Shown one piece after another: positions 1 to 8,108 of a stretch of DNA of 64,000 bases. Origin of the DNA: Lysobacter sp. Root916 (lineage in GTDB: Bacteria; Pseudomonadota; Gammaproteobacteria; Xanthomonadales; Xanthomonadaceae); NCBI RefSeq assembly GCF_001429785.1, contig NZ_LMJF01000012.1, forward strand, positions 107,538 to 171,537, in the 5' to 3' direction. The position numbers and the translations under genes are program-made. Position 1 is the first letter of the stretch, and every line of letters starts with the position of its first letter. Under the pieces are notes generated by a model. The model saw only the letters and a program-made list of their open reading frames with translations. It searched no databases and had not been told where the DNA came from.

Positions 1-525
1 TTCAACTTCATGGAGTTCTACGAGAACGATCGCGTGATCGTGAACCCATTGCGGATCAAGAACTGGGTGCTGTGCGAGTTGGAAGCCTCGCTGCTGCTGT
101 ACTACTCGGGGGTGTCGCGCGAGTCGGCGAAGATCATCGCCGATCAGAGCGACAACGTGCGCGACAAGGATTCCGGCACGATCGAGGCCATGCATCGGCT
201 GAAGGAAGAGGCGCAGAGCATGAAGGTCGCCCTGCTCAAGGGCAGCTTCGGCGAGATGGTCAGTTCGATGCGTCTGGGCTGGGAAAGCAAGAAGAGCACC
301 GCCAGTTCGGTGTCGACGCCGAAGATCGAGGCGATCTACGAGGCGGCTGTCGGCGCGGGCGCGCTGGCGGGCAAGGTGTCCGGCGCCGGCGGCGGCGGCT
401 TCATGATGTTTTTCGTCAAGCCGGATCGACGCATGGAAGTGATCCGAGCGCTGAAGGCCTTCGACGGCCAAGTCAGCAACTGCCACTTCACCAAGAATGG
501 CACGCAAGCCTGGAGAATCGAGTGA
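1..525 (+). CDS. hddA: D-glycero-D-manno-heptose 7-phosphate kinase, C-terminal fragment
   Basis: The gene is cut by the window start; 174 codons of its C-terminal half are readable and the frame is open from base 1. It is a GHMP-superfamily kinase: the glycine-rich motif SGAGGGGFMMFF near residue 127 of the fragment is the family's C-terminal phosphate-binding loop. HddA phosphorylates D,D-heptose 7-phosphate at C1 in the cytoplasm, giving the alpha-1,7-bisphosphate used for GDP-heptose. The next three genes supply the isomerase, nucleotidyltransferase and phosphatase of that pathway, which supports this role over another GHMP sugar kinase. The stop overlaps the GTG start of gmhA as GTGA, so translation is probably coupled. 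Confidence 0.85.
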   Translation, partial: FNFMEFYENDRVIVNPLRIKNWVLCELEASLLLYYSGVSRESAKIIADQSDNVRDKDSGTIEAMHRLKEEAQSMKVALLKGSFGEMVSSMRLGWESKKSTASSVSTPKIEAIYEAAVGAGALAGKVSGAGGGGFMMFFVKPDRRMEVIRALKAFDGQVSNCHFTKNGTQAWRIE

Positions 526-1106
526 AACAACAGATCATCGAGAAGCTCGAGCGCGCCGTGCAGGTCATGCGCGCCCTCGCCGACGACCAGACCACGCAGC
601 GGCAGCTGGAAGCCTGCGCGGCCAAGTGCATCGAGACGCTGAACTCGGGCGGCAAGCTCCTGCTGGCCGGCAACGGCGGCAGCGCCGCCGACGCCCAGCA
701 CATCGCAGCCGAGTTCGTCAGCCGTTTCGCCTTCGACCGCCCCGGTCTGCCGGCGATCGCGCTGACCACCGACACCTCGATCCTCACCGCGATCGGCAAC
801 GACTACGGCTACGAGAAGCTGTTCTCGCGCCAGATCCAGGCGCTGGGCCGCAGCGGCGACGTCTTCATCGCATACTCCACCTCGGGCCGTTCGCCGAACG
901 TGCTGGCCGGTCTGCGCGAAGCGCGCGAACGCGGCCTGTTCTGCATCGGCCTGACCGGCAGCGGTGGCGGCGACATGCCCGAGCTGTGCGACATCCTGCT
1001 GCGCACGCCTGCCACCGACACCGCCGAAATCCAGCAGGGTCACGCGGTGCTGGGCCACATCATCACCGGCCTGGTCGAGAGCGCGATTTTCGGTAAGCCC
1101 GCGTGA
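522..1106 (+). CDS. gmhA: Phosphoheptose isomerase (sedoheptulose 7-phosphate isomerase)
   Basis: 194 residues starting at a GTG that overlaps the hddA stop by 4 nt. It is a single SIS-domain protein with the sugar-phosphate loop GNGGSAADAQH at about residues 51-61 and STSGRSPNV at about 119-127, typical of GmhA. It converts sedoheptulose 7-phosphate to D-glycero-D-manno-heptose 7-phosphate, the first step of heptose nucleotide synthesis in the cytoplasm. Length matches the family (about 190 residues). An open frame continues upstream across hddA, but only the GTG gives a normal GmhA N-terminus. Its own stop overlaps the hddC start. Confidence 0.93.
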   Translation: MKQQIIEKLERAVQVMRALADDQTTQRQLEACAAKCIETLNSGGKLLLAGNGGSAADAQHIAAEFVSRFAFDRPGLPAIALTTDTSILTAIGNDYGYEKLFSRQIQALGRSGDVFIAYSTSGRSPNVLAGLREARERGLFCIGLTGSGGGDMPELCDILLRTPATDTAEIQQGHAVLGHIITGLVESAIFGKPA

Positions 1107-1801
1107 AGCAAGCGATCGTCCTGGCGGGCGGTTTCGGCACGCGTCTGCGCAGCGTGGTCAGCGACGTTCCCAAGCCGATGGCGCGCATCGCCGGGCGGCC
1201 GTTCCTGGAGCTGTTGCTGAGCCACCTGGTCGGCAACGGCTTCCAGCGCATCGTGCTGTCGGTAGGCTATCTGTCGGGCACCATCGTCGCCCATTTCGGC
1301 GATGCGTTCCGCGGCGTGCCGCTGGCCTACGCGATCGAGAACGAGCCGCTGGGCACCGGCGGCGCGATACGCGAGGCGATGGCCCACTGCGACGACGGCC
1401 ACGTCTACGTACTCAACGGCGACACCTATCTGGCCGTGGAAACCGCCGAAACCGACGCGCTGTGGGCGCGCCGCGGCCTGCCCGTGATCGTCGCCCGCGA
1501 GGTCGAAGACACCGCGCGCTACGGCAAGTTGGAGGTGGATAACCAGGGGCGCATCACCGGCTTCCTCGAGAAGGACGCCAGCGGCGGTCCCGGGCTGATC
1601 AACGCCGGCTGCTATGTGCTGCCGACGGACATCGTGCGCGAGTTTCCGGACCGCGAGCGTTTCTCGTTCGAGACCGAGTACCTGCGCGATGCGGTGAGCC
1701 GCCGCGAGTTTCTGGCATTGCCGACCAATACGGATTTCATCGACATCGGCACGCCCGAGGACTACGCGCGCGCCCAGACCCTGCTGTCGGCGATCCGCTG
1801 A
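1103..1801 (+). CDS. hddC: D-glycero-alpha-D-manno-heptose 1-phosphate guanylyltransferase
   Basis: 232 residues, GTG start in a 4-nt GTGA overlap with gmhA. The N-terminus LAGGFGTRLRSVVSDVPKPM is the nucleotide-binding signature of NTP_transferase sugar nucleotidyltransferases, and LNGDTYL at about residue 104 carries the metal-binding Asp. Beside a heptose kinase, isomerase and phosphatase it most likely loads the heptose onto GMP (HddC) rather than acting on glucose or mannose. The product GDP-D,D-heptose would feed an LPS, capsule or other surface glycan. The nucleotide preference is inferred from context, not visible in the sequence. Confidence 0.85.
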   Translation: MKQAIVLAGGFGTRLRSVVSDVPKPMARIAGRPFLELLLSHLVGNGFQRIVLSVGYLSGTIVAHFGDAFRGVPLAYAIENEPLGTGGAIREAMAHCDDGHVYVLNGDTYLAVETAETDALWARRGLPVIVAREVEDTARYGKLEVDNQGRITGFLEKDASGGPGLINAGCYVLPTDIVREFPDRERFSFETEYLRDAVSRREFLALPTNTDFIDIGTPEDYARAQTLLSAIR

Positions 1802-1803
1802 CC

Positions 1804-2367
1804 GTGGCCGAGCTCGCGCGGGCGCTGTTCCTGGATCGCGATGGCGTGGTCAATCGCGACGAGGGCTATACCCATCGCTGGGAGGATTTCGTCTTCATCG
1901 ACGGCATCTTCGACCTGTGCCGCGCCGCGCGCGCCCAGGGCTACCGCTTGTTCGTGGTCACCAACCAGGCCGGCATAGGCCGCGGTCGCTATACCGAGCA
2001 GGACTTCCTCGCGCTGACCGAGCGCATGTGCGAGGCCTTCGCCGCCGAAGGCGCGCCTATCGATCGGGTTTACTTCGACCCCACCCATCCCGAGCATGGC
2101 ATCGGCGACTATCGCCGCGAGTCGCCGATGCGCAAGCCGAACCCGGGCATGCTGCTCGCGGCCGCGCAGGAGTTCGGCGTGTCGCTGGCGGACAGCCTGC
2201 TGGTGGGCGACAAGCCCTCCGACATCCTCGCCGGCCAGCGTGCCGGCCTGGCCACGACCCTGCTGTACCGCCCCCCGGGAGCGGCAGCGGCGGAGGAGCC
2301 CGGCCAGGGCGAGGTCGTGCCGACCGCCGTCATCGATCGCCTGCGGCAGGCGATCGATTGGCTGTAA
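1804..2367 (+). CDS. gmhB: D-glycero-D-manno-heptose 1,7-bisphosphate 7-phosphatase, variant without the zinc cysteines
   Basis: 187 residues from a GTG two bases after hddC. It belongs to the HAD superfamily, HisB/GmhB subgroup: motif I is FLDRDGVVNRDEGYTH (residues about 10-25), motif II VVTNQAG, and motif IV VGDKPSDILAG. It removes the C7 phosphate of heptose 1,7-bisphosphate in the cytoplasm. In well-known GmhB proteins a loop with three Cys and one His binds zinc; here the matching stretch (YFDPTHPEHG, residues 90-99, then ESPMRKPNPGM) has no cysteine, so this is a metal-loop variant. It is the last gene of the operon and converges on the next gene, which ends 57 nt away. Confidence 0.85.
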   Translation: MAELARALFLDRDGVVNRDEGYTHRWEDFVFIDGIFDLCRAARAQGYRLFVVTNQAGIGRGRYTEQDFLALTERMCEAFAAEGAPIDRVYFDPTHPEHGIGDYRRESPMRKPNPGMLLAAAQEFGVSLADSLLVGDKPSDILAGQRAGLATTLLYRPPGAAAAEEPGQGEVVPTAVIDRLRQAIDWL

Positions 2368-2423
2368 CGCTCGACTCTGCGGCGCGCGCCGGAGCGTAGC
2401 GACAGCGCCGCGATCGCGTCGAA

Positions 2424-3599
2424 TCATTGGCGTTGGAATGGCACCCAGATGCTGTGGTTGTACTGGGCTACGAGCGTCGAATCGAAGCTGCCATCGCCGC
2501 GCCCGCGCCACAGATACAGCAACGCATCCTCTCGCTGAGCCTTGGTCGTCCACATGACGTCGCCCTTGCCGTCGCCGTCGTAATCGCCCACGCCCGCGAT
2601 CTCGAAGCGGTCGCGGTCGATCGGGATGGTGCCGCCCTGCAGTACGCCGTCGCCGCTCATGAACCAGTAGGCGAACGACCTGCCGGTGTAACTGGTGAAG
2701 ACGATATCGGATCGGCCATCGCCGTTCAGATCGGTCGTGCCATAGAACTGAAAGGCGATGCTGAGGTTGCCCACCAGCACTTGATCGAACTGACCGTCGG
2801 CCCGGCCGCGCCACATGTACAAGGGGCCGTTGGTTCGATGGCCCAGCCATAGCAGGTCGCCGCGGCCGTCGCCATTGAAGTCGCCGCGGCCGAGGAAGTC
2901 GTAGTTGGCGGTGTCCACGCCGAACACGGCGCTGCCCGTGATCGCGGTACCGTTCATGAGCCAATACGCCATTTGCCCGCGCGTCTTATCCACCCAGACG
3001 ATATCGCTCTTGCCGTCGCCGTTCAGATCCTCGACCGCGGACGGAAGCCACGCGCCGCCGACACCGGCCACGAAGGTGGGCGCTAGGATGCCGTTTGCGT
3101 CTTGGCGGGCCAGCAACAGTCGACGGTTGCCGGCGTCTGGGTTGAACCATATCTGGTCGACGCGCCGGTCGCCGTCGAAATCGCCGTTGAAGATGGAGTA
3201 GTTCCCCTCCGGCAGCACGGTCGCCCCGACCATTTGCAGGATCGTGGCGCCGTTCATTCGCCAATGCGCGACATGAAAGGTTCCGCTGCTGCCGCCTAGC
3301 CAGAACATGTCGGAACGGCCATCGGCGTTGGCGTCGCTGTTGGGCGGGCGCACCGCGGTTGCGAGAGGCGAGGCCGCCGCCGCGCCGGTCGGGCCGACAC
3401 CCAGAGCCTGGACCACGCCGCCCTGCGCTGCGCCGGGCGCGCGGGCCGAAGGGGCGGCGGGCATCCGCGCCTGCGCTGCGCTCGCGACCTGTTTGGCCAT
3501 GGCTGCGTCGCCTTCCGGGGACGTCGCGATTTTCGCCTGCTCGAGCGGGCAGCCGGTCAATAGCGCGGCGGCGACGGCGGCCGAAAAGAGATTTCGCAT
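2424..3599 (-). CDS. FG-GAP/VCBS repeat lipoprotein, paralogue 1
   Basis: 391 residues. The start is placed at ATG 3599 because it gives the lipoprotein signal MRNLFSAAVAAALLTGC (lipobox LLTGC) and has an AGGG ribosome site; a longer frame back to 3674 would bury the signal. After the lipid-anchor Cys come about 70 Ala/Pro-rich residues, then from about residue 88 six calcium-type motifs (DANADGRSD, FDGDRRVD, LNGDGKSD, FNGDGRGD, LNGDGRSD, YDGDGKGD). Blades alternate between one ending in (Y/H)W.MNG and one ending in LWRGRGDG, giving three double repeats of a likely beta-propeller. A lipid-anchored envelope protein is expected. Binding partner and function are unknown. Confidence 0.82.
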   Translation of the reverse strand: MRNLFSAAVAAALLTGCPLEQAKIATSPEGDAAMAKQVASAAQARMPAAPSARAPGAAQGGVVQALGVGPTGAAAASPLATAVRPPNSDANADGRSDMFWLGGSSGTFHVAHWRMNGATILQMVGATVLPEGNYSIFNGDFDGDRRVDQIWFNPDAGNRRLLLARQDANGILAPTFVAGVGGAWLPSAVEDLNGDGKSDIVWVDKTRGQMAYWLMNGTAITGSAVFGVDTANYDFLGRGDFNGDGRGDLLWLGHRTNGPLYMWRGRADGQFDQVLVGNLSIAFQFYGTTDLNGDGRSDIVFTSYTGRSFAYWFMSGDGVLQGGTIPIDRDRFEIAGVGDYDGDGKGDVMWTTKAQREDALLYLWRGRGDGSFDSTLVAQYNHSIWVPFQRQ

Positions 3600-3670
3600 G
3601 GTTCTATCCCTGGGTTTGGATGCGATGCGCTGAGCGCCGGTCGAGGCCATCGGTTCGCAACGGACGGTGT

Positions 3671-4834
3671 TCATGCGTCCGCATACGGCGGCATCGGCTG
3701 CCAGACGCTGTCGTCGTAAGTCGAGATAAAGCTCGGATCGAACGAGCCGTCGCCGCGGCTACGCCAGAGGTAGAGCGAAGCGGCGGTGGCATCGCGTCGC
3801 GTCGCCCAGACGAGATCGCCTTTGCCGTCGCCGTCGAAGTCGCCCCATGCGGCGATCGTGTAGCGCTCGGTGTCCGCACCGATCACGCCCGTCCGTTGCG
3901 GGGCGGCTCCATTCATCCACCAGTACGCCATCTGGTTCGCGTCCCGGTTGGTCCAGACCAGGTCGGAGCGCGTGTCTGCGTTGAGGTCGACCACGGCATC
4001 GAGCACCCAGCCCGCCGGCACCGTGCCGACGTAGGACTGATCGAAATGGCCATCGCTGCGGCTGCGCCACATGTAATAGGCGCTGTTTTGGCGGCCGCGC
4101 CACAGCAGGTCTTCGCGGCCGTCGCCATCGAAGTCGCCGACGGCGACGAGCGCATAGTTGTTGACGTCGAGCGGGTACACGCCGCTACTCAGTATGGTGG
4201 TGCCGTTCATGAGCCAGTACGCCATCCGGCCCAAGGTGCGGTTGGTCCAGATCGCGTCGCTGCGGCCGTCGCCGTTGAGGTCCGCGGAGCGATCGAGCAA
4301 CCAGCCGTCGCCGATCCCGGCGACGTGCCTGTGTTCGTAGGAGCCGGTTTCGTTCAGTCGGCCCAGGGTCAAGCTGCCGCCGCGACGTTCGAGCCGCAAC
4401 CAGAGTTGGTCGACCCGCTTGTCGCCGTCGAAATCGCCGGTGCTGATGACATGGCTGTCGGCGGCCATCGGCGTCGGGTTGAGCGTGCGCATAACCTGGT
4501 TGCCATTCATCAGCCAATGGGCGACATGCAGCCCGGAGAGGTCGCCGGCCCAGACCAGGTCCGAACGGCCATCCGCGTTGGCATCGTTGTAGGCGCCGCG
4601 CGCGCTCGCCAGGGGTTGCGCGGATGGGCTGCCGCGTTCGATGGGCGCCGAGGCGCGGGCCAGCGGCCCGGATGCGGATCCGCTCGGCGCGACGAAACTG
4701 GAGGCGTTCGCGCCCAGGGCTTGCGCCGGCACAGGCGCCGTGGCGGCCTGCGCGGGCGCAGCGACCTTGTTCGAATCGAGCGGGCAGCCCGACAAGGAGA
4801 CGGCGGCGATTCCTGCTAGAAACAGATGACGCAT
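3671..4834 (-). CDS. FG-GAP/VCBS repeat lipoprotein, paralogue 2
   Basis: 387 residues with signal MRHLFLAGIAAVSLSGC (lipobox LSGC) and an AAGGAGCTCCTC ribosome site just upstream. Architecture matches the neighbour at 2424: an Ala/Pro/Ser linker, then from about residue 83 three double propeller repeats, alternating AHWLMNG/AYWLMNG blades with MWRSRSDG/LWRSRGDG blades, each led by an Asp-rich loop such as LNGDGRSD or FDGDGKGD. The C-terminal cap ends SVWQP, matching SIWVP and AWSLLP in the other copies. The two genes look like a tandem duplication, 71 nt apart, on the same strand as the protease at 5533. Role unknown; surface anchoring and Ca2+-stabilised binding are inferred. Confidence 0.82.
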   Translation of the reverse strand: MRHLFLAGIAAVSLSGCPLDSNKVAAPAQAATAPVPAQALGANASSFVAPSGSASGPLARASAPIERGSPSAQPLASARGAYNDANADGRSDLVWAGDLSGLHVAHWLMNGNQVMRTLNPTPMAADSHVISTGDFDGDKRVDQLWLRLERRGGSLTLGRLNETGSYEHRHVAGIGDGWLLDRSADLNGDGRSDAIWTNRTLGRMAYWLMNGTTILSSGVYPLDVNNYALVAVGDFDGDGREDLLWRGRQNSAYYMWRSRSDGHFDQSYVGTVPAGWVLDAVVDLNADTRSDLVWTNRDANQMAYWWMNGAAPQRTGVIGADTERYTIAAWGDFDGDGKGDLVWATRRDATAASLYLWRSRGDGSFDPSFISTYDDSVWQPMPPYADA

Positions 4835-4872
4835 GAGGAGCTCCTTGCTGATATCCGAGGTTCGGTTGCCGG

Positions 4873-5259
4873 TTACGCGCCGGCGAGCCGTGCCCGCGTG
4901 TACCGGTTCTGGCGAACGAGATCCGGGCGGCTATCCGCATTCGCATCGCGAAGCGCTGCGCGATTGACATCGGCGCATGCCGCGAGCGTCGCGATGTCGT
5001 CAGCGCCGCATGCGTCGACTTGCGCCGGACCTGGCAACGCGATGCCCGCACGGCGCCTCGCCGATGCGATGGCATGGGCGCGCATCGGATCGACGGGATG
5101 CGAGGGCAAGATCGCGCGTGCTTGCGGTGCGCGAGCCAGCGCAGTGCGCGTTCGCATGTCGGCCGCGCGCATGTCGATAGCGACGGCGTTTTTATCGGGT
5201 TCGATGGCGTAGCTGCGCGGATGCGCAGCAAAGACTGCGATCGAAACGTAATGGCGCAT
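4873..5259 (-). CDS. Small protein, possible truncated third FG-GAP paralogue
   Basis: 128 codons with a good ribosome site (GCAGGGAGCG upstream of ATG 5259). The N-terminus MRHYVSIAVFAA loosely resembles MRHLFLAGIAAV of the next gene, and the C-terminus reads DANADSRPDLVRQN, which matches the DANADGRSDLVW opening of the first propeller blade in both neighbours. The protein then stops within about 10 residues, so it is an N-terminal region without a propeller. The middle is Ala/Arg-rich with no recognisable domain. I read it as a decayed or truncated paralogue that may still be translated; it could also be a chance frame. Confidence 0.4.
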   Translation of the reverse strand: MRHYVSIAVFAAHPRSYAIEPDKNAVAIDMRAADMRTRTALARAPQARAILPSHPVDPMRAHAIASARRRAGIALPGPAQVDACGADDIATLAACADVNRAALRDANADSRPDLVRQNRYTRARLAGA

Positions 5260-5477
5260 GCTGCGCTCCCTGCGGCTGGATCATCCCACTGGCCGCACGC
5301 AGGATACGACGCTTGCGTGAGGAAGAAATCACGCAAACGCTCGCGAAAAATGGGCCTACGTTCTTAAAGTGCCATTGATATTGATGGAGTGTGCATTTCG
5401 TGTGTCGCATCTTGCGGTTGCGGCATCGGCGCATTGCAGTAGCGGCACGCGAATACTGGTTGAGACCGCGATCGCGC
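5260..5477. other. Intergenic region with probable promoter for the FG-GAP lipoprotein genes
   Basis: This 218-nt stretch lies upstream of the minus-strand FG-GAP genes and after the protease terminator. It is more A/T-rich than its surroundings, especially 5340-5400, and holds the inverted repeat at 5313-5336. A minus-strand promoter for the genes at 5259-2424 is likely here, but I cannot place -35 and -10 boxes with confidence. No gene is visible. Confidence 0.45.
5313..5336. promoter_or_regulatory. Inverted repeat, possible operator
   Basis: TTGCGTGA and TCACGCAA form perfect 8-bp arms around the 8-nt spacer GGAAGAAA. It lies 54-77 nt upstream of the minus-strand start at 5259, a suitable place for a dimeric regulator. 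No T-run follows on either strand, so a terminator is unlikely. Which protein binds, if any, is unknown. Confidence 0.35.
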
Positions 5478-5510
5478 AAAAAAAAGCCCCGCGAATTTCG
5501 CGGGGCTTTT
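5478..5510 (-). terminator. Rho-independent terminator of the metalloprotease gene
   Basis: On the minus strand GCCCCGCG and CGCGGGGC form a strong stem, followed by eight consecutive T residues. It starts about 20 nt after the stop of the protease gene ending at 5533. The T-run and stem strength make this one of the clearest terminators in the window. Confidence 0.9.
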
Positions 5511-5532
5511 GGGGCCGAGACGCGAGCGTCGG

Positions 5533-7833
5533 TCAGGGCAACAACGACCAGGCGGTGGAGTAGCCGGCGACGAACGAGGCATCGAAGTTGCCGTCGCCGC
5601 GGCTGCGCCACAAGTACATCTGACCGGTGGTGGCATTGGTCCAGATGAGATCGCCGCGGCCGTCGCCGTCCAGATCGCCGGTGGTGGCGATGCGGAACTC
5701 GGGCGCCACGCCCTTCACGCCGCTGGACTGCACGCTCGCACCGTTCATCATCCAGTACGCGATCATGGCGTGACCGGAGTGTTCCCAGACCAGATCCGAA
5801 CGGCCATCGGCGTTCAGATCGGGGGTGCCGACGATGGTCCAGGCGCTGTCGTAACCGCCCAGGGACGGCTTATCGAAATCGCCGTCTGCGCGGCCGCGCC
5901 ACAGGGTCAGCTGACCCAGGCTCGGATTGGCCAGCACCAGGTCGCCGCGGGTGTCGCCATCGAAGTCGCCGGCGGCGACCACGCGCGCGGCGCCGATCGG
6001 GAACACGCGGCTGCCGGTGACGGTGTTGGTGCTCATCAGCCAGTACGCCATCAGGCTCGCGCTGGTGTTCTCCCAGACGATGTCGTCCTTGCCGTCGCCG
6101 TTGAGGTCGACCGTCTTCACGACCTTCCATTCGCTGGCGAAACCGCCGATCACCGAGAAGTCGAACTGGCCGTCGCCGCGGCTACGCCACAGCTGCAGCT
6201 GGTTGAAGTTGACCCAGAGGACGTCCATGCGGCCGTCGCCATCGAAATCGCCGGTGCCGGCGATGCGCGTGCTGGCCGCCAGCGGGTAGTAGCCGCTGCC
6301 GATGTTCGTGGTGTTGTTCATGAACCAGTACGCCATGCCCGGCTGGTTCGCGTTGTACCAGACCAGGTCGGAGTAGCCGTCGCCGTTGATGTCGTTGTGC
6401 TTGCGGCTCGGGTTGGGCACCAGGGAAGCGCGGAACTGCGCGATCAGCGGCATCGTGATGTTCAGGCTGCGCGCGTTGTCGGCGGTGGCCGAGCCGGTGG
6501 GACGTCCGGTGCCCGGATGGACGACGTTGGGGTTGCCGAAGTACGGGATCGAGAACTGAGTGCTACTGGCCAGGCGGTAGGCCATGACGGTGTAGAAACC
6601 GTTGGTCGCCGCTTCGCGGTAGCCGTAGGAATAGCTGTGCGCACCCTGACCGCTGCTGTCTTCGGGATTGTGCGCCTGGCCCATGTTGTGGCCGAGCTCG
6701 TGCGCCAGCGTTTCCTCACGGCAGAAGTAGGTCTTGCCGTCGCCTTCGTCGCGGTCCTGGCCGTCGCTGACCACCGAGTAGCCGAAGCCGGCATCGCTGT
6801 TGTCGATGGTGCTGCCGCCGCCGCCGAGCAGCCAGGCGATGCCGCAACCGTCCTGTTCGGGCGTGGTGAACGGACGCACCAGCGACACCAGATCGGCGCC
6901 GACCGCGTCGCGCGCGGCGCGCAGGCCCTGCAGGCCCGCCGGCACCGGCTGCTGGGTGCAGCCGGAGCTGGTGCAGGTGTAGCCGGTCAGGGCTTCCAGC
7001 GCGGTGTCGTTGCTGTTGGCGTCGGTGTAGTCGACCTGCATGGTGTGCACGAGGCGCACGCGCGGGTTGATCTGGCTGTCCTGGTAGGCCTGGTTGGTGA
7101 TCGCCATCAGGTTGACCAGGCGCGTGTTGACCTGGGTGGCGCCGCCGTAGCGGGCGACCATGCCGGCGGTGTAGCCCAGCGCCACGTCGACGGTGTTGGC
7201 CGCGTTGGCCAGCGTGCCGACCTGGGCCGACGCGGCGTTCGCCGCGGCCTTGGGCGGAATCAGGGTGTCGGATTCGGCCTCGCTGCGCAGGTTGCCGTCG
7301 AGCAGCTTGGATGGATCGGCCTGCATGACCCAGGTACGGCCGTTGAGCGTGGTGATGCGCAGGGCTTCGGTGGCCTTCTGTTCGATCTTGCCGAACACCG
7401 CCTTCTCGCCGAAGGTGATGACGGCGCGCAGGCCGTCCTCGGTCTGGCCGATCCAGGTCCAGTTGCCGTCGAGGCTTTCCTCGTGGCGCTGGTAGGCGAT
7501 GCGCATCGGACGACCGTCCGGCGTAGTCAGCGAGATCGCGCGACCCGGCAAGGTGGCGGCGAGGCCATGCGCCTCGCTCAGCTCGACCGGCAGATACGTG
7601 AAGGCGCCGCGCTGTTCGCTGGGCTGCTTGCGGTCGTACTGGATCAGGGCGCCGCGGTCGGGCAGCGCTGCGAAGCCCTGGCCCGGCGCGTGGCCGAATG
7701 CGGGGCTCGTGGCCTGGGCGACGGCGCCAGCACCCGTCTTCGCCGAGGCTGTGGCCTTGCGGCCGTCGTCCGATTCGGACGCACAGCCGGCAAAGAACAA
7801 AGTAAGGGTCAAAGCTAATATGGAATAACGCAT
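5533..7833 (-). CDS. Reprolysin-like (M12-type) zinc metalloprotease with C-terminal FG-GAP propeller, lipoprotein signal
   Basis: 766 residues from ATG 7833, chosen for its TGAGG ribosome site and the signal MRYSILALTLTLFFAGC (lipobox FAGC); a frame open to 7905 lacks a signal. After a likely propeptide the catalytic domain carries the extended zinc site HELGHNMGQAH at about residues 378-388 and the Met-turn YTVMAY downstream, as in metzincins. From about residue 478 to the end are six FG-GAP/VCBS blades in the same alternating pattern (AYWFMN/AYWLMS and LWRSRGDG/LWRGRADG) as the two lipoproteins nearby. The enzyme should act outside the inner membrane, either anchored or released. A terminator at 5478-5510 ends the transcript. 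Substrate unknown. Confidence 0.88.
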   Translation of the reverse strand: MRYSILALTLTLFFAGCASESDDGRKATASAKTGAGAVAQATSPAFGHAPGQGFAALPDRGALIQYDRKQPSEQRGAFTYLPVELSEAHGLAATLPGRAISLTTPDGRPMRIAYQRHEESLDGNWTWIGQTEDGLRAVITFGEKAVFGKIEQKATEALRITTLNGRTWVMQADPSKLLDGNLRSEAESDTLIPPKAAANAASAQVGTLANAANTVDVALGYTAGMVARYGGATQVNTRLVNLMAITNQAYQDSQINPRVRLVHTMQVDYTDANSNDTALEALTGYTCTSSGCTQQPVPAGLQGLRAARDAVGADLVSLVRPFTTPEQDGCGIAWLLGGGGSTIDNSDAGFGYSVVSDGQDRDEGDGKTYFCREETLAHELGHNMGQAHNPEDSSGQGAHSYSYGYREAATNGFYTVMAYRLASSTQFSIPYFGNPNVVHPGTGRPTGSATADNARSLNITMPLIAQFRASLVPNPSRKHNDINGDGYSDLVWYNANQPGMAYWFMNNTTNIGSGYYPLAASTRIAGTGDFDGDGRMDVLWVNFNQLQLWRSRGDGQFDFSVIGGFASEWKVVKTVDLNGDGKDDIVWENTSASLMAYWLMSTNTVTGSRVFPIGAARVVAAGDFDGDTRGDLVLANPSLGQLTLWRGRADGDFDKPSLGGYDSAWTIVGTPDLNADGRSDLVWEHSGHAMIAYWMMNGASVQSSGVKGVAPEFRIATTGDLDGDGRGDLIWTNATTGQMYLWRSRGDGNFDASFVAGYSTAWSLLP

Positions 7834-8060
7834 CGTTGCCTCAGCTGGCTGCATCGTTGGTGGCGCCCGGTGGCAAGCATAGCGCCTTAGCTCGGGCCGT
7901 CGCATGACCGGGCTCGGGGCGGATCGCGGCTATTTGCTACGCCTATTCCAGTTCCGAAAGCACATGAATGGGGGCGTTCGTGTGCCAGCTACCTGCGTTG
8001 TCGCCGATCGCCCGGAAACGGGCCGGCGCCTGTTCCCTGGGAAAACGGCGACCGGCAACG
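7834..8060. other. Intergenic region upstream of the protease
   Basis: 227 nt between the protease start and the etfA terminator. It must contain the minus-strand promoter of the protease. I see no clear boxes, repeats or open frame with family resemblance. Confidence 0.4.
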
Positions 8061-8087
8061 AAAAAGGCCGCCCGAAGGCGGCCTTTC
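8061..8087 (-). terminator. Terminator of the etfBA operon
   Basis: On the minus strand AAGGCCGCC and GGCGGCCTT pair around a 4-nt loop, followed by TTT within a TTTTTCG run. It lies 22 nt past the etfA stop at 8109. Stem and position fit a Rho-independent terminator, though the T-run is short. Confidence 0.8.
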
Positions 8088-8108
8088 GCGTGTCGCGGCG
8101 AGGTCGGT

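Noticed and set aside
5509-7818. A 769-codon open frame on the plus strand opposite the metalloprotease
   Set aside because: It lies wholly antisense to a protein with clear catalytic motifs; long antisense frames are expected from the G/C third-position bias.
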